Source: Sphingomonas sp. (GTDB lineage Bacteria; Pseudomonadota; Alphaproteobacteria; Sphingomonadales; Sphingomonadaceae). Taken from it: DNA of 64,000 bases. Of the stretch, positions 35,026-43,202 are shown in pieces. Positions within the stretch are counted from its first letter, which is position 1. Each line of letters starts with the position of its first letter. A program made the position numbers and the translations under genes. The notes below the pieces were generated by a model. That model was not told the DNA's origin, searched no databases, and worked only from the letters and a program-made list of their open reading frames with translations. Where the stretch lies: positions 315,001-379,000 of the forward strand of contig NZ_JAFKMA010000003.1 in the NCBI RefSeq assembly GCF_017304635.1, given 5' to 3'.

Positions 35026-35113
35026 CGTCGTTGCGAGGAACGACGCGACGCGGCGATCCACGATGACGCGTGTGCTGCCATGGATCGCTTCGCGACGCTC
35101 GCGCTGACGACGA
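35026..35113. repeat. Inverted repeat, CGTTGCGAGGAACGACGCGA type
   Basis: CGTCGTTGCGAGGAACGACG and GCGGCGATCCA pair with TGGATCGCTTCGCGACGCTC further right; a familiar non-coding intergenic repeat form in proteobacteria. It lies between the convergent flippase and ankyrin genes. Confidence 0.6.
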
Positions 35114-35126
35114 CGGACGGCTCGCG

Positions 35127-35762
35127 CTACCGCAGCGTCGGTCCCGACACTCCGCGCTGCGGCTTCTTCGGCAGGGCGGCGAACAGCTTGGCGAGCCCCG
35201 GATGCCGGGTGTCCTGCTCGGCATAGGTGCGCGCCGACTTGCCCAGCGCATAATCGCGCCGGTCCGGATCGGCACCGGCGTCGAGCAGGGTGCGCACCAT
35301 GTCCTCGTTGTGGAGCAGCACCGCCTTGATGAGCGGCGTCTGGCCGCCGTCGCCGGCGACATTGACGTTGACCTTCGCGCCGCCGGTCGACCCGCTTTCC
35401 TTCACCAGCACGTCGACCAGATCGGTATAGCCGTGATTGACCGCGACCAGCAGCGGGGTGTCGCCGTTGCGATCCTTGAGATTGGGATCGGCCTGCCGCG
35501 CCAGCAGGTAGCGCAGGTAGCGCAGCGCGCGATCGTCGTCGTTCTTGACGACGATGTGCAGCGCGCTTTCGCCGGTGGTCGGATCCTGCGTGTCGATGAT
35601 CCGCGAGCCGGGCTTGGCCAGGATCTTCTCGACCTCGTCGGGCTTGTCGTCGCGCACCGCCTGGAGGAACTGGTAGCTCGGCGAGCCGGTGATCTGCGCC
35701 GCGGCGGGCGAGGCCGCGAGCAATGTCAGCGCGAGGGCGGCGGGACGGAACGATAGCGGCAT
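35127..35762 (-). CDS. Secreted ankyrin-repeat protein
   Basis: A 211-residue protein with a signal peptide (MPLSFRPAALALTLLAASPAAA) and about four ankyrin repeats. The clearest are LKDRNGDTPLLVAVNHGYTD (about 105-124) and GDGGQTPLIKAVLLHNEDMV followed by LLDAGADPDRRD (about 145-176). Such periplasmic ankyrin proteins bind partner proteins; none is identified. The frame is open far upstream, but ATG 35762 is the first start giving a signal peptide. Confidence 0.85.
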   Translation of the reverse strand: MPLSFRPAALALTLLAASPAAAQITGSPSYQFLQAVRDDKPDEVEKILAKPGSRIIDTQDPTTGESALHIVVKNDDDRALRYLRYLLARQADPNLKDRNGDTPLLVAVNHGYTDLVDVLVKESGSTGGAKVNVNVAGDGGQTPLIKAVLLHNEDMVRTLLDAGADPDRRDYALGKSARTYAEQDTRHPGLAKLFAALPKKPQRGVSGPTLR

Positions 35763-35840
35763 GACGACGGACCCGTGATTGTGCGGTGCGATGGCGCGAC
35801 CTTGCGAAGTGCCACCTAAAAGATCAAGGCTGGCGCCACG

Positions 35841-36419
35841 ATGAACCCGCGTCTCCTGTCGCTTTTGCTGCTGCTCCCCGCCGCCTGCGTGCCGACGCCG
35901 GAGACGCCGCCGCCGCTCGCCGGCAGCACGATCGGCGGGTCGTTCGCGCTGACCGACGGTGCCGGACGCACCGTCACCGACAAGAGCCTGGGGCCGCGCT
36001 GGCGCATCATGTATTTCGGCTACACGTCGTGCCCCGACGTCTGTCCGACCACCGCGCAGGTGATCGGCGCGGCCATGCGCCGGCTCGACACGGAGGACGC
36101 GGCGGTGGCGGCGAAGGTCGTGCCGGTGTTCGTGACGGTCGACCCGCAGCGCGACACGCCGGCCGTCGCGCAGAAGTTCGCGCAGACCTTCTACCCGCGC
36201 TTCGTCGGGCTGAGCGGATCGCCCAAGGCGGTTGCCGCCGCCGCCAAGGCGTATGGCGTCTATTGGTCGAAGGGTGAGACGACGCCGGGCGGCGGCTATC
36301 TGGTACAGCACACCAACGCCGCCTATCTGATGGATCCCGACAACAAGCCGATCGCCCTGTTGCCCACCGACCAGGGCGCGGAGGCGACCGCGGACGAGAT
36401 CAAACGCTGGGTCAAGTGA
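35841..36419 (+). CDS. SCO1/SenC family copper chaperone lipoprotein
   Basis: A 192-residue thioredoxin-fold protein with lipobox LLLLPAAC at the N-terminus. The copper-binding motif is present as GYTSCPDVCPTTAQVI (CxxxC, about 69-84), with the distal His in VQHTNAAYLMD, and VPVFVTVDPQRDTPAVAQKF. SCO proteins insert copper into the CuA site of cytochrome oxidase or act as thiol reductases. The stop overlaps the next start as GTGA. Confidence 0.93.
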   Translation: MNPRLLSLLLLLPAACVPTPETPPPLAGSTIGGSFALTDGAGRTVTDKSLGPRWRIMYFGYTSCPDVCPTTAQVIGAAMRRLDTEDAAVAAKVVPVFVTVDPQRDTPAVAQKFAQTFYPRFVGLSGSPKAVAAAAKAYGVYWSKGETTPGGGYLVQHTNAAYLMDPDNKPIALLPTDQGAEATADEIKRWVK

Positions 36420-36850
36420 CGAATAGGTTCTGGGAAACGAAGACGCTGGCCGAACTCGATCGCGGCCAGTGGGAGGCGTTGTGCGACGGCTGCGGCAAAT
36501 GCTGCCTGCACAAGCTGGAGGATGACGAGACCGGCGAACTGTACCCGACCAACGTCGCGTGCAAATTGCTCGATCGCCGGTCGGCACAGTGCCGCGACTA
36601 TAAGAACCGGCGCAGCTACGTGCCCGATTGCGTGCGGCTCGACATCGGCAACGTGTTCACGACCGAGTGGCTGCCCTCGACCTGCGCATACCGGCTGCGC
36701 GCGAACGGCGAGCCGCTGCCCGACTGGCATTATCTGGTGTGCGGCGACCGCGAGGCGGTGCACCGCGCGGGGGAGTCGACGCGCGGCTGGACGGTCAGCG
36801 AGGACGATGCCGGCGACCTGGAATTCCACATGGTCGACCGCACGCTGTGA
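36416..36850 (+). CDS. YcgN family cysteine-cluster protein (UPF0260)
   Basis: A 144-residue protein with the UPF0260 pattern FWETKTLAELDRGQWEALCD, CDGCGKCCLHKLEDDETGEL, NVACKLLD, CRDYKNRRSYVPDC and WLPSTCAYRLRANGEPLPDW. The clustered cysteines suggest metal or Fe-S binding; no reaction is established. Starts with GTG overlapping the SCO stop and ends overlapping the next GTG, so three genes are coupled. Confidence 0.92.
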   Translation: MTNRFWETKTLAELDRGQWEALCDGCGKCCLHKLEDDETGELYPTNVACKLLDRRSAQCRDYKNRRSYVPDCVRLDIGNVFTTEWLPSTCAYRLRANGEPLPDWHYLVCGDREAVHRAGESTRGWTVSEDDAGDLEFHMVDRTL

Positions 36851-37629
36851 CCGGCGCGCCGGGGGAGATCGAGATCGTCCGCCATGCGCAGGCGCGGCGG
36901 ATGCGGCTGTCGGTCGATCCGGCGAGCGGGCGGGTCCGCCTGACCCTGCCGCCGCGCGCCTCGCTCAAACGCGCGATGGCCTGGGCGGAGGAACATCGCG
37001 ACTGGATCGCGGCGCAATGCGAACGATTGCCACGGGCGCGACCGTTCGTGCCCGGCGCGACGATCCCGATCGCGGGCGAGGAGGTGGTGATCGACTGGGA
37101 GGCGGGGCGACCTCGAACTATTACTTTCGCCCCACCCCGGCGAAGGCCGGGGTCCAGCATCGAGCCGCCCGCAACTGGGCCCCGGCCTTCGCCGGGGTGG
37201 GATGAAGAAGAGGCACGACTCCTCTGCGGTGGCCCGCTCGAAGGGCTCGCCCGCCGCATCGAAACCTGGCTCAAGCGCCACGCGCTCGCGGTCCTGACGC
37301 AGGAAACCGCCGAGTACGCCGCGAAGGCCGGAGTCACGATCGCGCGCGTGTCGGTCGCCGATGCGAAGGCGCGCTGGGGCAGTTGCGCATCGTCGGGCGC
37401 GATCCGCTACAATTGGCGGCTGATCTGCGCCCCGCCTGATGTCCGCCGCGCGACCGTCGCGCACGAAGTCGCGCACCGGCTGGAGATGAACCACTCGCCA
37501 GCCTTCTACGCCCACCTCCGCCGGCTCTACGGCGCCGATCCCGCCCCGGCGCGGGCGTGGCTCAAGCGCCACGGGGCGGAGTTGCATTGGATCGGGGCGG
37601 CAGGGAATTCGAGCGAGGACGTTGTCTAG
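36847..37629 (+). CDS. YgjP/SprT-like metallopeptidase (M48, DUF45) with in-frame repeat insertion
   Basis: A 260-residue protein. The C-terminal half carries the zinc motif VAHEVAHRLEMNHSPAF (HExxH, third ligand His downstream) preceded by AKARWGSCASSGAIRYNWRL, the YgjP/DUF45 signature. The N-terminal beta domain (1-93) begins GEIEIVRHAQARRMRLSVDP. Between them, about residues 95-119 (PRRRPGSSIEPPATGPRPSP) are encoded by a palindromic repeat of the dispersed CCCCGGCGAAGGCCGGGG family, kept in frame. GTG start overlaps the ycgN-like stop. Substrate unknown. Confidence 0.88.
   Translation: MTGAPGEIEIVRHAQARRMRLSVDPASGRVRLTLPPRASLKRAMAWAEEHRDWIAAQCERLPRARPFVPGATIPIAGEEVVIDWEAGRPRTITFAPPRRRPGSSIEPPATGPRPSPGWDEEEARLLCGGPLEGLARRIETWLKRHALAVLTQETAEYAAKAGVTIARVSVADAKARWGSCASSGAIRYNWRLICAPPDVRRATVAHEVAHRLEMNHSPAFYAHLRRLYGADPAPARAWLKRHGAELHWIGAAGNSSEDVV
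37131..37201. repeat. Palindromic repeat, CCCCGGC...GCCGGGG family, in-frame copy inside a CDS
   Basis: Arms 37131-37157 and 37175-37201 (about 27 bp, one mismatch) containing CCCCGGCGAAGGCCGGGG and its complement. It occupies the interdomain linker of the YgjP-like gene and leaves the reading frame intact. Confidence 0.88.
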
Positions 37630-37747
37630 CCTGCTCCCTGCAACCTAACTCGCGCTCCCGCGCAGGCGAGAGCACGGCTTGGCTCGGCTGGGCCGTTCGC
37701 CTTCGACTCGGGCAGCCAGTCCGCCCACGAACGCCCAGCCGGCGATC

Positions 37748-39892
37748 CTACGGCCCGGATGGCCGCCGCTCCTGGACGTCGCGGGGGCGGTCGGCGGGGG
37801 TCGCGCGGTCGGACGGGGTGCGCGACGGCGCGCGTCCGTCATTCCCGGTCACGCGGTCGAGCCAGCGCCGGTCGAGCCGCTGGTCGCGCGGCGGCGTTGC
37901 GGTGTCGTCGGGCGCGGTCTGCGGCTGCTCGTCCTCGCTCGCCGGCGGACGGCCCACGTCGCTGCTGCCCATGCGGCCGTCGTCGGGCGCGATCTGGTCG
38001 GGCGGAATCGGGTTGCCGTCGGGATCGACCATCATCGTCCCGTTGTCGGGCTCGCCGAAGCCCTGCTCGTTGTCGAGTTGCAGGTCGGGCAGCGTCACCG
38101 CGGTGTCGAACTGCTCGACCGGGCGGCCCTGCACCGCGACGCTCATATACGCGGCGAAGGCGCGCGCCGGCGCGGTGCCGCCGTGCAGCCCGGGGATCGC
38201 CTTCGCATCGTCGCGGCCCATCCACACGCCGGTGGTGATCCCCGACGAGAAACCGAGGAACCAGCCGTCCTTGTTCGACGTGGTCGTGCCGGTCTTGCCC
38301 GCGACCGGGCGACCGATCTGCGCCGCGCGGCCGGTGCCGGTGTTGACCGCGGTCTGCAACAGGTCGGTCATCTCCTGCGCGACATAGGGCGCGACGAGCA
38401 CGTGGCTGGTGTCGACCTGGTGCTGGTAGATCGTCTCGCCCATCGAGGTGACCTTGGTGATGCCGTACGGCGTCACCGCCACGCCCTTGTTGTACACGCT
38501 GGCGAAGGCGCGGGTCATGTCGATCAGGCGGACGTCGTTGGTGCCCAGCACCATCGACGGCACCACCTGGATCGGGGTCGTGATGCCGAACCGCCGCGCC
38601 ATGTCGGCGATGGTCGAGAAGCCTACCTCCTGCCCCAGCTTTGCCGCCACCGTGTTGATCGAATAGGCGAAGGCGGTGCGCAGCTGCATCGCGCCCGAAT
38701 TGTGCCGCGAATCGTTGCGCGGGCTCCACCCGTCGATCGTGATCGGCTCGTCGACGACCTGGTCGTCGGGCTTGTGCCCGGCCTCCAGCGCGGCGAGGTA
38801 CACGAACAGCTTGAACGCCGAACCCGGCTGGCGCAGCGCCGTCACCGCGCGGTTGTAGTTCGAGGTCACGTAATCCTTGCCGCCGACCATCGCGCGAACG
38901 GCGCCGTCACGATCAAGGCTTAGCAGCGCGCCCTGCGCCCCGTTCGGCGCATTGGCGGCGATAGCCGCGTCGGCCGCCTTCTGCATGCGGATGTCGATCG
39001 TCGTCCACACCTCCAGCGGGCGGGTCGGCTCGTCGATCAATGTCTCGAGCTGTGGCAGCGCCCAGTCGGTGAAATAGCGCACGCTGTTCTGGGTCGGCTC
39101 CGGCGCCAGCTTGACCGCGTGGGGGTCGGCGCTCGCCGCTTCAGCCGCGCTGATCTTGCCGGTCTCCTTCATCAGGCCGATCACGACGCCGGCGCGGCTG
39201 ACCGCGGCCTCGGCATCGGCGGTCGGCGAATAATGCGACGGCGCCTTGACCAGGCCGGCGATGATCGCCGCCTCCGACAAGGTCAGGTGATCGGCGCCGT
39301 GGCCGAAGAATTTGCGCGCCGCCGCGTCGATGCCGTAGGCGCCGCCGCCGAAATAGACCTTGTTGAGGTACAGTTCGAGGATCTGGTCCTTGCTGAACTT
39401 GCGTTCGAGCGCGAGCGCGATGATGCCCTCACGGAATTTACGGCCGTACGAGCGGTTGAGCGTCAGGAAGACGTTGCGCGCGAGCTGCTGCGTGATCGTC
39501 GACACCGCGCGGACGCGGCCATGGCCCGACAGGCTGGAGGTGACGCCGCGCACCACGCCGATCGGATCGACGCCGGGGTGGCTGTAGAAGCGCCGGTCCT
39601 CGGCGGCGACCATCGCGTCCTTCATCACTTGCGGGATGCGGTCGATCGGCAGCCATTCGCCATAGCTCGGCCCGAGATTGACGATCGGCGTGCCGTCCGC
39701 CGCCAGCACGCGGATCATCTGGCCGTTGGGCGACGACTTGAGCTCGTCGAAGCTCGGCAATTGCGAGCGCGTGACGTAGATCGCGATGACGAAGGCGAGC
39801 AGCCCGAGCACCGCGGCGACGCCGGTGATCTTCAGGCTCAGGACGAGCCAGCGGCGCCACTTCGGGACGATCTTGGGCGACGCGGTGGCCAT
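37748..39892 (-). CDS. Class A penicillin-binding protein (PBP1A-type)
   Basis: Bifunctional peptidoglycan synthase, 714 residues. One membrane anchor (LKITGVAAVLGLLAFVIAIY) is followed by the GT51 transglycosylase domain with AAEDRRFYSHPGVD (catalytic Glu), STITQQLARNVFL and ALERKFSKDQILELYLNKVY. The transpeptidase domain has the SxxK serine in PGSAFKLFVYLA, SINTVAAKLGQE (SxN) and KTGTT. The C-terminus is a disordered Pro/Asp/Arg-rich tail (about 610-714). It acts in the periplasm. The ATG at 39892 is preceded by a 245-bp gap towards msrB. Confidence 0.94.
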   Translation of the reverse strand: MATASPKIVPKWRRWLVLSLKITGVAAVLGLLAFVIAIYVTRSQLPSFDELKSSPNGQMIRVLAADGTPIVNLGPSYGEWLPIDRIPQVMKDAMVAAEDRRFYSHPGVDPIGVVRGVTSSLSGHGRVRAVSTITQQLARNVFLTLNRSYGRKFREGIIALALERKFSKDQILELYLNKVYFGGGAYGIDAAARKFFGHGADHLTLSEAAIIAGLVKAPSHYSPTADAEAAVSRAGVVIGLMKETGKISAAEAASADPHAVKLAPEPTQNSVRYFTDWALPQLETLIDEPTRPLEVWTTIDIRMQKAADAAIAANAPNGAQGALLSLDRDGAVRAMVGGKDYVTSNYNRAVTALRQPGSAFKLFVYLAALEAGHKPDDQVVDEPITIDGWSPRNDSRHNSGAMQLRTAFAYSINTVAAKLGQEVGFSTIADMARRFGITTPIQVVPSMVLGTNDVRLIDMTRAFASVYNKGVAVTPYGITKVTSMGETIYQHQVDTSHVLVAPYVAQEMTDLLQTAVNTGTGRAAQIGRPVAGKTGTTTSNKDGWFLGFSSGITTGVWMGRDDAKAIPGLHGGTAPARAFAAYMSVAVQGRPVEQFDTAVTLPDLQLDNEQGFGEPDNGTMMVDPDGNPIPPDQIAPDDGRMGSSDVGRPPASEDEQPQTAPDDTATPPRDQRLDRRWLDRVTGNDGRAPSRTPSDRATPADRPRDVQERRPSGP

Positions 39893-40017
39893 TCGTGGGG
39901 CGGGGGAATACCGGGTTAGGGGAGTGTCGACAAGCGGCGGTTGGCCGGAGCGGCGTCACTGAGCGACCATGGCTGAAGCGCGGATGAATGGGAGCGGGTC
40001 GTTCCAGCCCCCGACAC

Positions 40018-40095
40018 GTGCTCCTGCGGAAGCAGGAGCCCAGAGCCGCGAACGCGGCGCTTCGTTACCCTGGGTTCCTGCTTTCGCAGGAACAC
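40018..40095. repeat. Palindromic repeat, GTGCTCCTGCGAAAGCAGGAGC family, copy 2
   Basis: GTGCTCCTGCGGAAGCAGGA at the left and GGTTCCTGCTTTCGCAGGAA at the right, the same bipartite layout as 7890-7967, with the inner segment different in sequence. Intergenic between the PBP gene and msrB. Confidence 0.82.
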
Positions 40096-40136
40096 GGAAG
40101 AAGCAAACGACCCGCCTCCGAATTGCCGCGATCAAA

Positions 40137-40529
40137 TCAGCGCGCGCGGAAGTCCAGGCTGACCGAGTTCATGCAATAGCGCAACCCGGTCGGCGGCGGG
40201 CCGTCGGGGAAGACGTGGCCGAGATGGCTGTCGCAGCGCGCGCACCGCGTTTCGGTGCGAGTCATGCCGTGGCTGGTGTCGGTATGGTTGGTGACGTGAT
40301 CCTCGGCGATCGGCTGGGTGAAGCTGGGCCAGCCCGACCCCGAATCATATTTGTCCGCGCTGTCGAACAGATCGAGGTCGCACGCCGCGCAGGCATAGAT
40401 GCCGTCCGCCTTGTTGTCGGTGTACAGCCCCGAAAAGGCGCGTTCGGTGCCGGCCTCGCGCAGAACGTGATATTGCTCGGGGGTCAGGCGCTTGCGCCAC
40501 TCGGACTCGGACAGGGAAAGGTGTTCCAT
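40137..40529 (-). CDS. msrB: Peptide-methionine (R)-S-oxide reductase MsrB
   Basis: Repairs methionine-R-sulfoxide in proteins using thioredoxin. The 130-residue product shows the two zinc CxxC pairs ([10 protein letters not shown] and [11 protein letters not shown]), the central [10 protein letters not shown], and the catalytic cysteine in [12 protein letters not shown]. Cytosolic; no signal peptide. It is divergent from gltX. Confidence 0.96.
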   Translation of the reverse strand: MEHLSLSESEWRKRLTPEQYHVLREAGTERAFSGLYTDNKADGIYACAACDLDLFDSADKYDSGSGWPSFTQPIAEDHVTNHTDTSHGMTRTETRCARCDSHLGHVFPDGPPPTGLRYCMNSVSLDFRAR

Positions 40530-40656
40530 CGCGATCCGAAATCGGGGCCTGCGGGGCCGGCGTCAAGCGGCTTGTGACTGATGCTGGTCAGGATCGTTTC
40601 GGGGGTCCGACCCACACCGCTTGGCGCAGCCACCCGGCCTCGCGTAAGGGCGGGGC

Positions 40657-41979
40657 ATGACCGTCACGCGTTTCGCGCCCAGCCCGACCGGCACGCTCCA
40701 TGTGGGCAATATCCGCACCGCCCTGCTCAACTGGCTGTTCGCGCGCGGCGCCGGCGGGCGCTTCGTGCTGCGGATCGACGATACCGACCGCGAGCGCAGC
40801 GAGGAACGATATGTGGACGCGATCCGCGCCGACCTCGCCTGGCTCGGCCTGACCCCCGATGCCGAAGTGCGCCAGTCGGAGCGGTTCGCGCTGTACGAGG
40901 CGCGGTTCGCCGAATTGCGCGCGGCGGGCCGGGTCTATCCGGCGTACGAGACCGCGCAGGAGCTCGACCTCAAGCGCAAGATCCAGCTCGGGCGCGGCCT
41001 GCCCCCGATCTACGACCGTGCCGCGCTGGCGCTCAGCGAGGCCGATCGCGCGACGCTGGCGGCGGACGGCGTGCAGCCGCACTGGCGCTTCAAGCTCGAT
41101 CCGGGCGCGATCGCATGGGACGACCTGATTCGCGGCCCCCAGCATTTCGACGCGGCGACGATGAGCGATCCGGTGATCCGCCGCGCCGACGGGTCGTGGC
41201 TCTACATGCTGCCCTCGGTCATCGACGATATCGACCTCGGCATCAGCCATGTCGTGCGCGGCGAGGACCACGTCTCGAACACCGCCGTGCAGATGCAGAT
41301 GTTCGACGCGCTGGGCGCGACGCCGCCGCGCTTCGCGCACGCCGCCTTGCTCACCGGCAGCGAGGGGAAATTGTCGAAGCGGCTCGGCTCGCTCGGCGTC
41401 GATCATTTCCGCGAGGCAGGCATCGAGCCGCCGGCGATCGCCGCCCTGCTTGCGCGGATCGGCACGTCGCAGCCGGTCGAGCCGTTCGCCGACCCCGCCC
41501 CCCTGATCGCCGCGTTCGACTTCGCCGCGTTCGGTCGCGCGCCGGCGCGGTTCGACGAAGCGGAGCTCGCCCAGCTCAACGCGCGGATCGTGCACCAACT
41601 CGACCATGACGTGGTCGCGGCGCGCTTGCCGGCCGGCATGGACCGCGCGGCATGGGACGCGATCCGGCCCAACCTCGCGACGGTCGCCGATGCCGCCGAC
41701 TGGTGGCACGTGGTCGAAGGACCGATCGAGGCGACGCCCGACCCCGAGGATCGCGACTTCCTGACCGCCGCGCATCGCCTGGCCGGCACGATCGAATGGG
41801 CGGACGATCCCTGGCACGCGCTGACCGCCGCTTTGAAGGCGGAGACGGGGCGCAAGGGCAAGCCGCTGTTCCTGCCGTTGCGCCGCGCGCTGACCGGGCG
41901 CGACCACGGCCCCGACATGGCCGCCCTCCTCCCGCTGATCGGCCGCGAGCGCACGCTGGCGCGCCTAGCGGTGAACTGA
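40657..41979 (+). CDS. gltX: Glutamyl-tRNA synthetase
   Basis: Class I synthetase of 440 residues, slightly shorter than the usual 465-485. HIGH box FAPSPTGTLHVGNIRTALLN, IDDTDRERSEERYVDAI, HVVRGEDHVSNTAVQMQMF and a KMSKS-type loop in EGKLSKRLGSLG are present. Alphaproteobacteria often have two GltX paralogues, one aminoacylating tRNA-Gln as well; which one this is cannot be told from the sequence alone. Confidence 0.95.
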   Translation: MTVTRFAPSPTGTLHVGNIRTALLNWLFARGAGGRFVLRIDDTDRERSEERYVDAIRADLAWLGLTPDAEVRQSERFALYEARFAELRAAGRVYPAYETAQELDLKRKIQLGRGLPPIYDRAALALSEADRATLAADGVQPHWRFKLDPGAIAWDDLIRGPQHFDAATMSDPVIRRADGSWLYMLPSVIDDIDLGISHVVRGEDHVSNTAVQMQMFDALGATPPRFAHAALLTGSEGKLSKRLGSLGVDHFREAGIEPPAIAALLARIGTSQPVEPFADPAPLIAAFDFAAFGRAPARFDEAELAQLNARIVHQLDHDVVAARLPAGMDRAAWDAIRPNLATVADAADWWHVVEGPIEATPDPEDRDFLTAAHRLAGTIEWADDPWHALTAALKAETGRKGKPLFLPLRRALTGRDHGPDMAALLPLIGRERTLARLAVN

Positions 41980-41990
41980 CCGCTTAGCGC

Positions 41991-42019
41991 TTGTACATCA
42001 TTATGTAACGTTGTATCAT
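41991..42019 (+). promoter_or_regulatory. Sigma-70-type promoter of the tonB-like gene
   Basis: TTGTAC (41991-41996), 17-base spacer and TATCAT (42014-42019), in an AT-rich patch unlike the surroundings. It lies 41 bp before the ATG at 42060, which has AGGAG at 42048-42052. Confidence 0.7.
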
Positions 42020-42059
42020 CTCCGAAGCGGCGAGACAGCCGCAATCTAGGAGATGGCCG

Positions 42060-42728
42060 ATGTACGCAGATCGCTACGCCACCGGTCCGACGATCAAGCC
42101 CGGCAGCATGGCCCTGGCGCTCGCCGCCACCGCGCTGCCGCTGGTCGCGATGGTCGTCGGGTTGCAGATCAAACAGGGCATCCGGATCGACAAGCCCGTC
42201 ACGACCATCGACGTGCGCCAGCCGCCGCCCCCGCCGCCGGATCCCATTCAACCCAAGCCGCAGCCCCGCACCCAGCAGCCGCCGACCGAGAAGGTCTTCG
42301 TGCCGACGCCGATTCAGCTTCCGAGCGACAACAAGACAGCCACGACGCTCGACCCACCCAAATTGCCGCCGACCGAGAATCCGCCCGTCGTCGGCACCGG
42401 TTCGGCGCCAGCGGTCGAGCCGGTCAAGCTCGCCCCCGTCCTGGTCGGCGCGGAGGTCGACCCGCGCTATGCCGGGCTGCTCCAGCCGCCCTATCCGAGC
42501 GAGGAGCAGCGCGCGGGCCGGAGCGGGCGAGTCACGCTGCGCGTGCTGATCGGTACCGACGGCCGCGTCCACCAGGTCGAGCGCGTGTCGGCGACCACCG
42601 ACGCCTTCTTCGCCGCCGCCCAGCGCCAAGCACTGGCCAAGTGGCGGTTCAGGCCCGCGACTCGCGACGGCGTCGCGATCGAGCAATGGAAGACGATGAG
42701 CCTGCGGTTCGAACTTCAGGATGAGTAG
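42060..42728 (+). CDS. Energy transducer TonB
   Basis: A 222-residue periplasm-spanning protein that transfers proton-motive force from ExbBD to TonB-dependent outer-membrane receptors. One N-terminal membrane helix (ALALAATALPLVAMVVGLQI), a Pro/Gln/Lys-rich rod (about 55-100, QPPPPPPDPIQPKPQPRTQQ), and the C-terminal TonB domain with PPYPSEEQRAGRSGRVTLRV and ALAKWRFRPATRDG. ExbB/ExbD are not adjacent. It has its own promoter. Confidence 0.92.
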   Translation: MYADRYATGPTIKPGSMALALAATALPLVAMVVGLQIKQGIRIDKPVTTIDVRQPPPPPPDPIQPKPQPRTQQPPTEKVFVPTPIQLPSDNKTATTLDPPKLPPTENPPVVGTGSAPAVEPVKLAPVLVGAEVDPRYAGLLQPPYPSEEQRAGRSGRVTLRVLIGTDGRVHQVERVSATTDAFFAAAQRQALAKWRFRPATRDGVAIEQWKTMSLRFELQDE

Positions 42729-42748
42729 GGGCCGCTCCCCTTTCCATT

Positions 42749-42777
42749 CGTCACCCCGGCACGAGGCCGGGGTGACG
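42749..42777. terminator. Solo palindrome, CCCCGGC...GCCGGGG family; possible terminator
   Basis: CGTCACCCCGGC, loop ACGAG, GCCGGGGTGACG: a perfect 12-bp stem 20 bases after the tonB-like stop. No U-tract, so termination would be Rho-dependent or structural. The core is the same as in 7191-7286. Confidence 0.6.
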
Positions 42778-42854
42778 GCCTGTTTGTCGTAACGGGCGCC
42801 CTTCGACCAAAGCCACTGGCACTCCCCCGGCCCCGCGCCTATCTTGAGGCGACC

Positions 42855-43202
42855 ATGGATTATCTTCGCCGCCTCAACCCGTTGCGCGCGCTCGGCGATC
42901 TGCGACGCTTCCTCGCGCAGCGCGGCAAACACGAGATCATCTTCCTCTTCGCGTCGTTCGCGATCTGCTACGCGCTGCTGGCGACGTTCGTCTGGGGCAC
43001 GACGGTCGAGAAGCCGTGGGTGCGCCCCGACATCATCTACGTCCAGTCGTGGCGCGCCGACCGCAGCGAGGCCGAGATCCTGGCGCAGCAGAAGATCGAC
43101 CTGGCGCAGAAGCAGAAGGACGACGCCGAACAGGCCAGGTTCGCGGCCGAGAAGCGCGCCGGGTACAAGAAGCTGAAAGACAAATTGTCGCCTTGGCTCT
43201 GA
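42855..43202 (+). CDS. Hypothetical membrane-anchored coiled-coil protein
   Basis: A 115-residue protein: basic N-terminus, one membrane helix (EIIFLFASFAICYALLATFV), then WRADRSEAEILAQQKIDLAQ and a charged helix likely to form a coiled coil to the C-terminus. Conserved in sphingomonads as I recall, function unknown. The downstream ribD frame starts before its stop, so it is translationally coupled to the riboflavin cluster. Confidence 0.7.
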   Translation: MDYLRRLNPLRALGDLRRFLAQRGKHEIIFLFASFAICYALLATFVWGTTVEKPWVRPDIIYVQSWRADRSEAEILAQQKIDLAQKQKDDAEQARFAAEKRAGYKKLKDKLSPWL

